Of a DNA stretch of 5,734 nucleotides, positions 1-5,734 are shown in pieces. The position numbers and the translations under genes are program-made. The notes below the pieces were generated by a model. It saw nothing but the letters and a program-made list of their open reading frames with translations. It did not search any database and had not been told where the DNA came from. Origin of the DNA: Chloroflexota bacterium (GTDB lineage Bacteria; Chloroflexota; Anaerolineae; Anaerolineales; Anaerolineaceae); assembly GCA_019136175.1 (NCBI GenBank), contig JAGVUS010000253.1, forward strand, positions 1-5,734, written 5' to 3'. Position 1 is the stretch's first letter. Each line of letters starts with the position of its first letter.

Positions 1-1
1 G

Positions 2-619
2 CAGGCGTTGGTGGACGAAAAAGAGAACCGCACCATTGAAATGATGTTAACCTCTGTATCTACAAACCAGTTGATGATCGGCAAGACCATCGGCAACCTG
101 AGTGTGGGAATCACACCGCTGCTGGCATGGCTGCTGGTTGGAGGGCTGATTGCCGGTTTCTTTATCGCCAACCTTCCGGCAGAATTTCAGCTGGAATTTA
201 ACTGGAACCTGGTCTGGATTATAGGATTGACATTCATCCCCGCCTTCCTGATGATCTCTGCAATGATGGCTGCTGTTGGGGCAATTGCAGCGGAGCCGCG
301 TGAAGGTCAACAAATAGCCGGGCTGTTCACCCTGCCCGTGATGCTCCCGTTGATGGTGTTGCCTGCCCTGGTTGAGAATCCCAACGGTGCCATTGCGGTC
401 ACTCTCAGTTTAATCCCGTTCACTGCACCCATGGCACTGCCGGTCCGGGCGGCATTTACAACCGTCCCCACCTGGCAGTTGATACTCTCCATCGGATTGG
501 TCTGGCTGCTGGCTGTGGGAGCGCTATGGTTTGCCGGGCGGGCTTTCCGGCTGGGCATGCTGCGGATTGGCAAACGAGTCCGGCTGCGGGAAATCTTCCG
601 CAAGGAGGCAGCCCAATGA
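2..619 (+). CDS. ABC-2 type transporter permease, C-terminal part (5' end outside window)
   Basis: Membrane subunit of an ABC exporter of the ABC-2/NatB-like class. Only the last 205 residues are visible: the frame is open from base 2, so the TTG at 8 is internal and not the start. The fragment opens with the family's cytoplasmic coupling segment (DEKENRTIEMMLTS, visible residues 5-18, then GK at 27-28). Hydrophobic membrane segments follow at about 34-55, 70-96, 104-124, 128-148 and 156-178, with an ENPNG motif (125-129) in a loop between two of them. The basic tail (about 180-202) fits a cytoplasmic C-terminus. It is clearly paralogous to the next gene, which starts inside its stop codon, so the two are probably translationally coupled and form a heterodimer. 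The ATP-binding subunit is not in the window and is expected upstream. The transported substrate cannot be told from the sequence; Na+ or drug export is known for some relatives. Confidence -1.
   Translation, partial: QALVDEKENRTIEMMLTSVSTNQLMIGKTIGNLSVGITPLLAWLLVGGLIAGFFIANLPAEFQLEFNWNLVWIIGLTFIPAFLMISAMMAAVGAIAAEPREGQQIAGLFTLPVMLPLMVLPALVENPNGAIAVTLSLIPFTAPMALPVRAAFTTVPTWQLILSIGLVWLLAVGALWFAGRAFRLGMLRIGKRVRLREIFRKEAAQ
602..608 (+). promoter_or_regulatory. Ribosome binding site of the second permease
   Basis: AAGGAGG lies seven bases before the ATG at 616, inside the last codons of the first permease. It decides the start: the same frame is open further upstream to an ATG at 526, but that would add 30 residues encoded inside the first permease gene and lacking membrane character. 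Confidence -1.
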
Positions 620-1845
620 ACAAATCCATGCTGGTTTTTATCCGCGAATTCACCACCACGGTTTTCAGTAAATCTTACATTCTCACTCTGATCCTGGTTC
701 CGTTGGTCCCCTTCCTGATCATCCTGGGAGTGGACAAGCTGAAGGAAAGCCAGGATATCCCCGAACTGACCGAAATTTTGGTGCCGGAAAACGGACCGGA
801 AATTCACGGATTTGTGGACCCCGGCAGCCTGGTACGGGAAGTCCCAGAATACTGGCAGGACCAGTTGATCCGCTATCCTGATGAAGCTTCAGCACAAACC
901 GCCATGCAGGCGGATGAGATCCAGGCATATTACCTGATCCCGGCAGATTATTTGGACAGCGGCAAGATCATTGCCGTGCGCACGGACTACAATCCCCTGG
1001 CTGGGATGGAAAAAACAATTGCGCTGGAAGAAACACTGGTTTACAACCTGCTTGGGGAGGACGCCATATTGACGGAACGGGTCCTGTACCCCCTGCAACT
1101 GGAAAAAACCTATCTGAATGCCGCCCCCCAGCGGGAATCAGATGAGGAGCTGACCTTTTTCATCCCATACACCGTCACCATGTTGTTTTATATCATGATC
1201 TTTGGCTCCGCTTCCCTGTTGCTTTCCAGTGTTGCCACCGAGAAGCAGAACCGCACCCTGGAAATCCTGATGACTTCCCTGTCCCCGCTGCAAATGCTGG
1301 GCGGCAAAATCGTTGCCCTGGGGGTTGTGGGGTTGCTGCAAACCGTACTCTGGACCGCATGCGGCATCCTGCTGATGCAGCTGGGCGGCTCGACATTCAA
1401 CCTGGATGCAGCCTTCCAGCTTCCGCCCAGCCTGATTGCCTGGGGCGCACTCTTCTTTCTGTTGGGCTATGCCATGTACGGTGCCCTGATGGCAGGGATT
1501 GGAGCCCTGGTTCCCAACCTGCGCGAATCGGGCTCAGCCACCGTGGTGGTGGTCATTCCGCTGGTTATCCCGCTGATGTTCATCACCAGCCTGGCGGAAG
1601 AACCCAATGGTTTGATCTCCATCATTTTGAGCATTTTCCCACTCACCGCCCCGGTGACCATGATGGCGCGGCTTTCCGCCGTGGTGGTGCCTGCCTGGCA
1701 GATCGCCGTATCCATTGTCCTGCAAATCCTGACTGCCTGGTTCCTGGTGCGCGCCGCGGCAGGATTGTTCCGCGGGCAGATTTTGCTCTCCGGGCAACCG
1801 CTGACCCTCAAGAAGTTCCTGCGCGCCCTGGTGGGGAAGGAATAA
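616..1845 (+). CDS. ABC-2 type transporter permease, complete
   Basis: A 409-residue integral membrane protein, the second permease of an ABC exporter. Layout: a short cytoplasmic N-terminus, TM1 at about 20-38, a large extracytoplasmic domain at about 40-178 without cysteines, then a membrane bundle with segments at about 181-205, 231-256, 272-298, 308-327, 332-350 and 358-384. The coupling segment TEKQNRTLEILMTSLSP (208-224, with GK at 230-231) lies between the first two of these. This one-TM/large-loop/six-TM plan matches NatB/YhaP-like ABC-2 permeases. The start at 616 is chosen for its AAGGAGG site and ATGA overlap with the previous gene. The C-terminal half aligns by eye with that neighbour throughout (EEPNG 328-332, LS-x-FPLTAP 338-346, WQ 361-362), so they are tandem paralogues. 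Substrate unknown. ATP hydrolysis must come from a separate subunit, since no Walker motif is present. Confidence -1.
   Translation: MNKSMLVFIREFTTTVFSKSYILTLILVPLVPFLIILGVDKLKESQDIPELTEILVPENGPEIHGFVDPGSLVREVPEYWQDQLIRYPDEASAQTAMQADEIQAYYLIPADYLDSGKIIAVRTDYNPLAGMEKTIALEETLVYNLLGEDAILTERVLYPLQLEKTYLNAAPQRESDEELTFFIPYTVTMLFYIMIFGSASLLLSSVATEKQNRTLEILMTSLSPLQMLGGKIVALGVVGLLQTVLWTACGILLMQLGGSTFNLDAAFQLPPSLIAWGALFFLLGYAMYGALMAGIGALVPNLRESGSATVVVVIPLVIPLMFITSLAEEPNGLISIILSIFPLTAPVTMMARLSAVVVPAWQIAVSIVLQILTAWFLVRAAAGLFRGQILLSGQPLTLKKFLRALVGKE
1835..1841 (+). promoter_or_regulatory. Ribosome binding site of the rRNA methyltransferase
   Basis: GGAAGGA ends eight bases before the ATG at 1850 and overlaps the end of the second permease gene. 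Only four bases separate that gene's TAA (1843-1845) from the ATG, so coupled translation is likely. Confidence -1.
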
Positions 1846-1849
1846 CCCC

Positions 1850-3073
1850 ATGCCACTGGAAGTACAGATCCAAAACCTGGCATACGGCGGAGACGCCATG
1901 GGACGCCTGCCGGATGGCAGGGCAGTATTTGTGCCATTCTGCCTTCCCGGGGAGCGCGTGCTGGTTGAAATTGTGGAAGAAAAACGCAATTTCGTGCGCG
2001 CCCGCCTGGTAAAAGTCCTGCAAGCCAGCCCGGAGCGCATTGAGCCCCGCTGTCCACATTTCACAGAATGCGGGGGCTGCCATTACCAGCACCTGCCCTA
2101 CGAAGCCCAACTGGCTGCCAAGAGTGCCATCCTGCAGGAACAGTTGCAGAGGATTGCCGGGATTGCATCCCCGCCCATGAAACCTATTTGTCCGTCCCCC
2201 GAAGCGTGGAATTACCGCAACAATTTGCAATTTCACCCCGGCAGCGGCGGCAGGCTGGGTTTTGAGGCAGCCGGTTCCAACCGGGTGATTCCCATCCGTG
2301 AATGCCATTTGCCGGAGCCAGCCCTGGACGGGTTTTGGCAGCAATTGGACATTGAACCCATTCCCGGGCTGGAACGGGTGGGGTTGCGGTCAGGCTCGAA
2401 CGGGGAAATTCTGCTGACACTCGAATCCAGCACACTGGACCTGCCGGAAATGGAATTGGACCTGCCGGTTTCGGTTGTTCAACTTTCCCCGGCGGGTGCG
2501 CTGGTGCTGGCGGGGGAACCGTTGCTCTGGATGCAGGTTTTGGACACAGAGTTCCAGGTGTCCGCTGGATCATTCTTCCAGGTGAATACACCCATGGCAG
2601 GAGAAATGGTCCGGCAGGCGTTGGAATGGCTGCAGCCCAACCGGCAGAGCATCCTGCTGGACGTGTACTGCGGCGTGGGATTGTTTTCGCGTTTCTTTGC
2701 CCCCCTGGTGAATACGGTGATCGGGGTGGAATCTTCCGAATCCGCCGTGGATGATTATACCGTCAACCTGGATGCGTTTGACAACGTCTCCGCCTACCTG
2801 GGAGCTGCGGAAGAGATCCTGCCGCACCTGGAACTCCAGCCCACCATGGTGATTGTGGACCCGCCCCGTGCCGGATTGGCTCTCCCAGCCCTGGACGCGC
2901 TGGTGCGGATGGCAGCACCGCAAATTTTATACGTCTCCTGTGATCCTGCCACGCTGGCGCGGGATGTGAAACGGCTGGCAGCCGCAGGCTATACGCTGGA
3001 AGCCATCCGACCTTTCGACCTGTTCCCGCAAACCTACCACGTTGAGAGCATCAGCCTGCTGACGCGGAATTAA
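1850..3073 (+). CDS. rlmD: 23S rRNA (uracil-5-)-methyltransferase, RlmD/RumA type
   Basis: A 407-residue, SAM-dependent enzyme that makes 5-methyluridine in 23S rRNA (U1939 in E. coli numbering for RlmD). The N-terminal TRAM RNA-binding domain spans about 1-60. Cys68, Cys74 and Cys77 (C-x5-C-x2-C, in CPHFTECGGC) plus Cys152 match the four [4Fe-4S] ligands of RumA. The methyltransferase core shows FFQVN (242-246), the SAM loop LLDVYCGVGLF (269-279), acidic E294, VDPPR (336-340), the nucleophile Cys364 in YVSCDPATLARD, and the probable general base Glu399 in HVES. The length is close to the E. coli enzyme (433) and nothing essential is missing. The Fe-S cysteines and TRAM domain argue against tRNA methyltransferase TrmA. 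Sequence alone cannot separate RlmD from RlmC or a dual-specificity RlmCD. The gene follows the permeases by four bases and overlaps the stop of the convergent herA. Confidence -1.
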   Translation: MPLEVQIQNLAYGGDAMGRLPDGRAVFVPFCLPGERVLVEIVEEKRNFVRARLVKVLQASPERIEPRCPHFTECGGCHYQHLPYEAQLAAKSAILQEQLQRIAGIASPPMKPICPSPEAWNYRNNLQFHPGSGGRLGFEAAGSNRVIPIRECHLPEPALDGFWQQLDIEPIPGLERVGLRSGSNGEILLTLESSTLDLPEMELDLPVSVVQLSPAGALVLAGEPLLWMQVLDTEFQVSAGSFFQVNTPMAGEMVRQALEWLQPNRQSILLDVYCGVGLFSRFFAPLVNTVIGVESSESAVDDYTVNLDAFDNVSAYLGAAEEILPHLELQPTMVIVDPPRAGLALPALDALVRMAAPQILYVSCDPATLARDVKRLAAAGYTLEAIRPFDLFPQTYHVESISLLTRN

Positions 3074-4782
3074 AAACCCAGCGCCTTGAGGATATCCTCC
3101 TGGCTGTTGTTACGCTGATTCTTCAACAGTTCCTCCCAGAACCTGGCATCATAACGCCTTGAGCGGATGGGCAGCGGCATGGGGACACCCCAGCCCAGCA
3201 GGAGCACTTCCTCCTTGGGTTGAAGGCGCGCCAGCATGCCCCGCAGGGAATCCCGCCCTGCCAGTCCGGAGAGGACCGCACTGATGTCAGCATCATCCCC
3301 CAGCCAGCCGGAAATGCGCGTACCAAGCTGCGACATCACCTCGTCATAAATCTGCGAGGGACGCTGGTCAATCACCAGCAGGGTGACGTAATACTTGCGC
3401 ATTTCGCGGGCAATGGTACTGAACGCCGTCTGGGATGCCATCTCCCGGTTGAGAAGCTTGTGCGCCTCCTCCAGCACAATCACCAGCGGGCGGGGTTCCT
3501 GCTCGCCATGGGTGCGGAAGGAATTGGTCCGCTTCTCCCACTCGGCGCGGATGCGGCGGGTAAGCAGGTTGGTCACCAGCAGGTAATCCAGGTCGGATTC
3601 ATAATCGCCAAAGGAAAGGAAGACGTGCCTGCCTGCCGTCAGGGTTTCAATCACCTGCTTGATGGAATCGGCGGCAGGCGTTTCCACAATATAATCACAG
3701 TTGAAGAGCCGCCGCAGCTTATTGTGCAGTCCCTCGGCTGCCATCACGTTCACCCCCACCGAGTTTGCCCAGAATGCCACGCTTCCCGGCGCAGGCGTCT
3801 TTTTCCCATCCTCATTCTCAATGACAGTACCAACTTCCATGTTTTTAAATTCATGGTACCAGTTGCTGCCAAAGGTGTGTGTCAGCGCATCCAGCGTGGT
3901 GGGCGTGGTTTCCTTCAGATCCAGCTCACGGGTGAGCATTTCTATATCTTCCGGTCGGATGTCCCGTTCAGAAATTTCCAGGTGGAAATCGGGCTGCTGC
4001 CCGCGGATGGAGCTGCCCCTGCCCAATCCCACCACGCTCACCCGGCTGGCAAACTTGGTTTTCAAGCCAATCACGGATTCATGCGTATCGGAGGAGGTGT
4101 CGTTGAAGCCGTATTCATTGTGCATGTCAAACACCAGCACCGAGGCTTTGTTGTAATGAATCAGCCCGGCAAGGATCACGCGCGTCAGGAAGGATTTGCC
4201 CGTCCCGGTTGCGCCAAAAATACCCGAGGAGCGCTGGACAAACTTTGCCAGGTCAATGCAAACCGGCAGGCGCTGCTCGCGGGTGTAGCCCAGGATGAAG
4301 TTGCCCTCTTGCCCCGGTTCGCCAAAGACCTCCGCCACATGCTGTGCCTCTGCCAGGTAGACGGGGGCATGGTGGACAGGGACGGTCTTGACCGGCAGCG
4401 GGTGGGGGTTGGGCTCAGGATGTGCCTGTGCCCATTCCGGGTAATCCGGTGAAGCGGGATCAGGGCCGCGTTCCAGCATCAGGGCAGGCAGCACTTCCAG
4501 CGTGGTGTAGAGCGTTTGCCCGTGAAGAAGCTGCGCCACCCCGGCGGGCAGGCGTTCCTCGGTTTGCTCATCGGCAAAGCGCGGGTCGGTGGAGCCAAGC
4601 TGCAGATCGGTCACCAGTCCATAAAACAGCCAGCCGCCGGATTCAATCACCACAAAGCTGCCCTCCTGCACTTCCTGTGGGGAAATGGTCAGCCGGACGC
4701 GAAAGGAATCCTTGAGGGAACCGCCCACAATATAACCAATGGGTTGGGAGGAATGGGTATCAAGGGGATTGGTTGTCATCAT
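3070..4782 (-). CDS. herA: HerA-type ATPase / DNA translocase
   Basis: A 570-residue FtsK/HerA-clade P-loop ATPase that should assemble as a hexamer on DNA and drive it into the partner nuclease NurA. An N-terminal HAS-barrel (about 14-100; IGYIVGG at 15-21, FYGLVTDL at 53-60) is followed by a Pro/His-rich linker (about 105-140) and the DUF87-type ATPase core. Visible motifs are Walker A GATGTGKS (190-197, Lys196), the HerA-typical VFDMHNEYG (217-225), Walker B LVIVLEEAHKLL (433-444, with Glu438/Glu439), and the sensor/arginine-finger region VIDQRPSQI (470-478). The C-terminal tail (about 545-570) is charged and probably helical. The protein begins Met-Met: the ATG at 4782 is only three bases from the AGGTGA element, while the second ATG at 4779 is six bases away, so either may be used. 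It is last in the nurA operon, 13 bases behind its neighbour. Relatives also occur in anti-phage systems, but the NurA neighbour favours DNA-end processing. Confidence -1.
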   Translation of the reverse strand: MMTTNPLDTHSSQPIGYIVGGSLKDSFRVRLTISPQEVQEGSFVVIESGGWLFYGLVTDLQLGSTDPRFADEQTEERLPAGVAQLLHGQTLYTTLEVLPALMLERGPDPASPDYPEWAQAHPEPNPHPLPVKTVPVHHAPVYLAEAQHVAEVFGEPGQEGNFILGYTREQRLPVCIDLAKFVQRSSGIFGATGTGKSFLTRVILAGLIHYNKASVLVFDMHNEYGFNDTSSDTHESVIGLKTKFASRVSVVGLGRGSSIRGQQPDFHLEISERDIRPEDIEMLTRELDLKETTPTTLDALTHTFGSNWYHEFKNMEVGTVIENEDGKKTPAPGSVAFWANSVGVNVMAAEGLHNKLRRLFNCDYIVETPAADSIKQVIETLTAGRHVFLSFGDYESDLDYLLVTNLLTRRIRAEWEKRTNSFRTHGEQEPRPLVIVLEEAHKLLNREMASQTAFSTIAREMRKYYVTLLVIDQRPSQIYDEVMSQLGTRISGWLGDDADISAVLSGLAGRDSLRGMLARLQPKEEVLLLGWGVPMPLPIRSRRYDARFWEELLKNQRNNSQEDILKALGF

Positions 4783-4785
4783 GTG

Positions 4786-4795
4786 TCACCTGCCT
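4786..4795 (-). promoter_or_regulatory. Ribosome binding site of herA
   Basis: Read on the minus strand, AGGCAGGTGA directly follows the TGA stop (4798-4796) of the upstream gene and fills most of the 13-base gap before the herA ATG. Its spacing suits the second ATG (4779) slightly better than the first (4782). Confidence -1.
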
Positions 4796-5404
4796 TCAGG
4801 CGGAAATTTGCATATCAGAAATGCTGCCCAGGACTGCCATCAGGACGGGGTAATCATCCCTCAGCAGGATGATCAGTTCCCGGGTGGCGGCAGAGAGCCA
4901 GCCCGGGTCACCACAATGGTTCTGGTCCGCCCCTGCCTGCTGGAGATGGGCTGCCAGCAGTTCCGGCACCGGCAGATCGGCTGCCCGCAGAATATGGCGG
5001 AAATAGCCAAACCTGCCAGCAGAGGTAAAACGGCAGCTTTCCTCCGGTGTGCAGGAGTAAATCCGGTCCAATGTGAGTGGAGGACGCGGCGGCACGAGGT
5101 GGGAAATTACCCCCCCATGCTCGTAGCCGATGAACAGCACCCCCACCTCCGCCGGCACATTGCGGTTGAGGCGGTTGTCGAGAATCACCTCGTCGGTGAT
5201 TTCAGCAGCGGTGACAAGCTGGCGCACCAGCCCATCATCGTCAATCCGGATGTCGTGTATCAAGCCGTAGATTTGCTGGTCCCCCTGCAGGGGAATGCGC
5301 ACCATGCCGCCAAATACGGGGACATCCAGGTCTGTCACCCGGCAGCCGACCACGCATCCGGTGGTGTTGGAGCGCAGCAATCGTCCAATTTCAAGCACTG
5401 TCAT
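4796..5404 (-). CDS. Protein of unknown function with HAS-barrel-like N-terminal half, between nurA and herA
   Basis: A 202-residue soluble protein with no signal peptide, membrane segment or nucleotide-binding motif. I do not recognise a named family. Residues 1-115 are rich in predicted beta strands and resemble the HAS-barrel of the neighbouring HerA: GMVRIPLQGDQQIYGLIHDI (33-52) parallels GSFVVIESGGWLFYGLVTDL of HerA (41-60), and about 30 residues later RNVPAEVG (81-88) parallels ERLPAGVA (76-83 of HerA). Residues 130-200 look helical (FGYFRHILRAAD, ATRELIILLRDDYPVLMAVLGSI). Five cysteines occur (17, 21, 118, 124, 164), two of them as spaced pairs. An AGGAGG site six bases before the ATG supports the start. 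It lies 27 bases after nurA and 13 before herA, so it is probably co-expressed with both. A structural or adaptor role in the NurA-HerA complex is inference. The gene call is firm; the HAS-barrel assignment is moderate. Confidence -1.
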   Translation of the reverse strand: MTVLEIGRLLRSNTTGCVVGCRVTDLDVPVFGGMVRIPLQGDQQIYGLIHDIRIDDDGLVRQLVTAAEITDEVILDNRLNRNVPAEVGVLFIGYEHGGVISHLVPPRPPLTLDRIYSCTPEESCRFTSAGRFGYFRHILRAADLPVPELLAAHLQQAGADQNHCGDPGWLSAATRELIILLRDDYPVLMAVLGSISDMQISA

Positions 5405-5410
5405 GTGATA

Positions 5411-5416
5411 CCTCCT
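5411..5416 (-). promoter_or_regulatory. Ribosome binding site of the nurA-herA middle gene
   Basis: AGGAGG on the minus strand, six bases before the ATG at 5404, in the 27-base gap after the nurA stop. It fixes the start of the 202-residue protein. Confidence -1.
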
Positions 5417-5431
5417 GCATCATTCATCCTG

Positions 5432-5734
5432 TCAGGGAAGGAGCGGGGTCCTGCCCGGCAGGTCCTTTGCCGATTGCTTGTTGGAGCGTCCCTCCACGGA
5501 AATGCCCTGCCGCAGGTACTCCCCAACCATCATTTCCTCAATCCGTTCCTTTTCTGCAAAGGTAACCACCGCAGTTTCGTGTGCCCGATGCAGGGCATAA
5601 GGATACGGATGCGAACCCATCAGGCGGCACTGCGCCAGCAGGGCGGCATGGAGCAAATCCACCATGCCGCGGGCACGCGCCACCCAGGCGGGAATTTCCA
5701 CCCGCGCAAGTGCCGGGCGTCCCGCGCGCCCAAC
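5432..5734 (-). CDS. nurA: DNA repair nuclease NurA, C-terminal part (5' end outside window)
   Basis: Only the last 100 residues are visible. The frame is open to the window edge, so the GTG at 5701 is internal. NurA is an RNase H-fold 5'-3' exonuclease and endonuclease that works with the HerA translocase in resecting DNA ends. Recognition rests on the conserved C-terminal segment: RPALARVEIPAWV (visible 6-18), a helix with LLHAALLAQC (27-36), then YPYALHRAHETAVV (44-57), with a probable active-site-region His52 in the RAHE motif, and the closing G-x6-S-x-KQ stretch (77-87). The N-terminal catalytic aspartates lie beyond the window and cannot be checked. It is the most upstream visible gene of the minus-strand operon, and the herA gene two positions downstream strongly supports the call. 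Confidence -1.
   Translation of the reverse strand, partial: VGRAGRPALARVEIPAWVARARGMVDLLHAALLAQCRLMGSHPYPYALHRAHETAVVTFAEKERIEEMMVGEYLRQGISVEGRSNKQSAKDLPGRTPLLP

Noticed and set aside
526..615. Possible 30-residue N-terminal extension of the second permease
   Set aside because: The ATG at 616 has an AAGGAGG site seven bases upstream and the usual ATGA overlap. The extension would be Gly/Ala/Pro-rich sequence read out of frame in the first permease.
1359..2012. Plus-strand open frame of 217 codons overlapping the second permease and the methyltransferase
   Set aside because: Out of frame with two well-supported genes, and its composition is that of a frame-shifted shadow (many Pro, Arg, His, Cys).
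1467..2344. Several minus-strand open frames of 176-196 codons
   Set aside because: Antisense shadows of the permease and methyltransferase genes, mutually overlapping, with no family signal and no ribosome binding site that stands out.
3088..3099. Perfect 12-base palindrome GAGGATATCCTC near the convergent stops
   Set aside because: It lies in the herA coding region (C-terminal Glu-Asp-Ile-Leu), has no loop and no following T-run, so it is not a recognisable intrinsic terminator. Chance is sufficient.
3220..4452. Plus-strand open frame of 410 codons antisense to herA
   Set aside because: Lies entirely within herA on the opposite strand. Its translation has no recognisable domain, and herA carries all the diagnostic ATPase motifs. 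GC-rich codon bias explains the long antisense frame.
5405..5431. Possible promoter between nurA and the middle gene
   Set aside because: The gap is 27 bases and is filled by the ribosome binding site region, with no room for -35 and -10 elements, so the genes are better read as one transcript.

Overview
The window is a compact, moderately GC-rich bacterial chromosomal segment. It holds six protein genes, with no RNA gene, mobile element, CRISPR array or long non-coding stretch. Both ends cut through a gene. The combination of a bacterial nurA/herA pair with HAS-barrel proteins, an Fe-S type 23S rRNA uracil methyltransferase and paired ABC-2 permeases suggests Chloroflexota (Anaerolineae-like). 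This is inferred from protein style; no marker gene in the window proves it.

Left half, plus strand (2-3073): the C-terminal part of an ABC-2 type permease, a complete second permease paralogous to it (ATGA overlap), and four bases later a complete RlmD/RumA-type 23S rRNA (uracil-5-)-methyltransferase with a TRAM domain, the [4Fe-4S] cysteines and the catalytic Cys/Glu pair. The three are packed like one transcription unit. The permeases probably form a heterodimeric exporter whose ATPase gene should lie upstream, outside the window. The methyltransferase has no obvious functional link to them.

Right half, minus strand (reading from 5734 down to 3070): the C-terminal 100 residues of a NurA nuclease, a 202-residue protein of unknown function whose N-terminal half resembles a HAS-barrel, and a complete 570-residue HerA-type hexameric ATPase/DNA translocase. 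Gaps of 27 and 13 bases and well-placed ribosome binding sites indicate an operon. NurA and HerA form a DNA-end-processing machine in archaea and some bacteria. The middle gene is the least understood part of the window and the best lead: it looks like a stand-alone version of HerA's own N-terminal docking module, sitting between the genes for the two partners.

The two gene blocks converge tail to tail and their stop codons overlap (3070-3073), leaving no intergenic room for a terminator.
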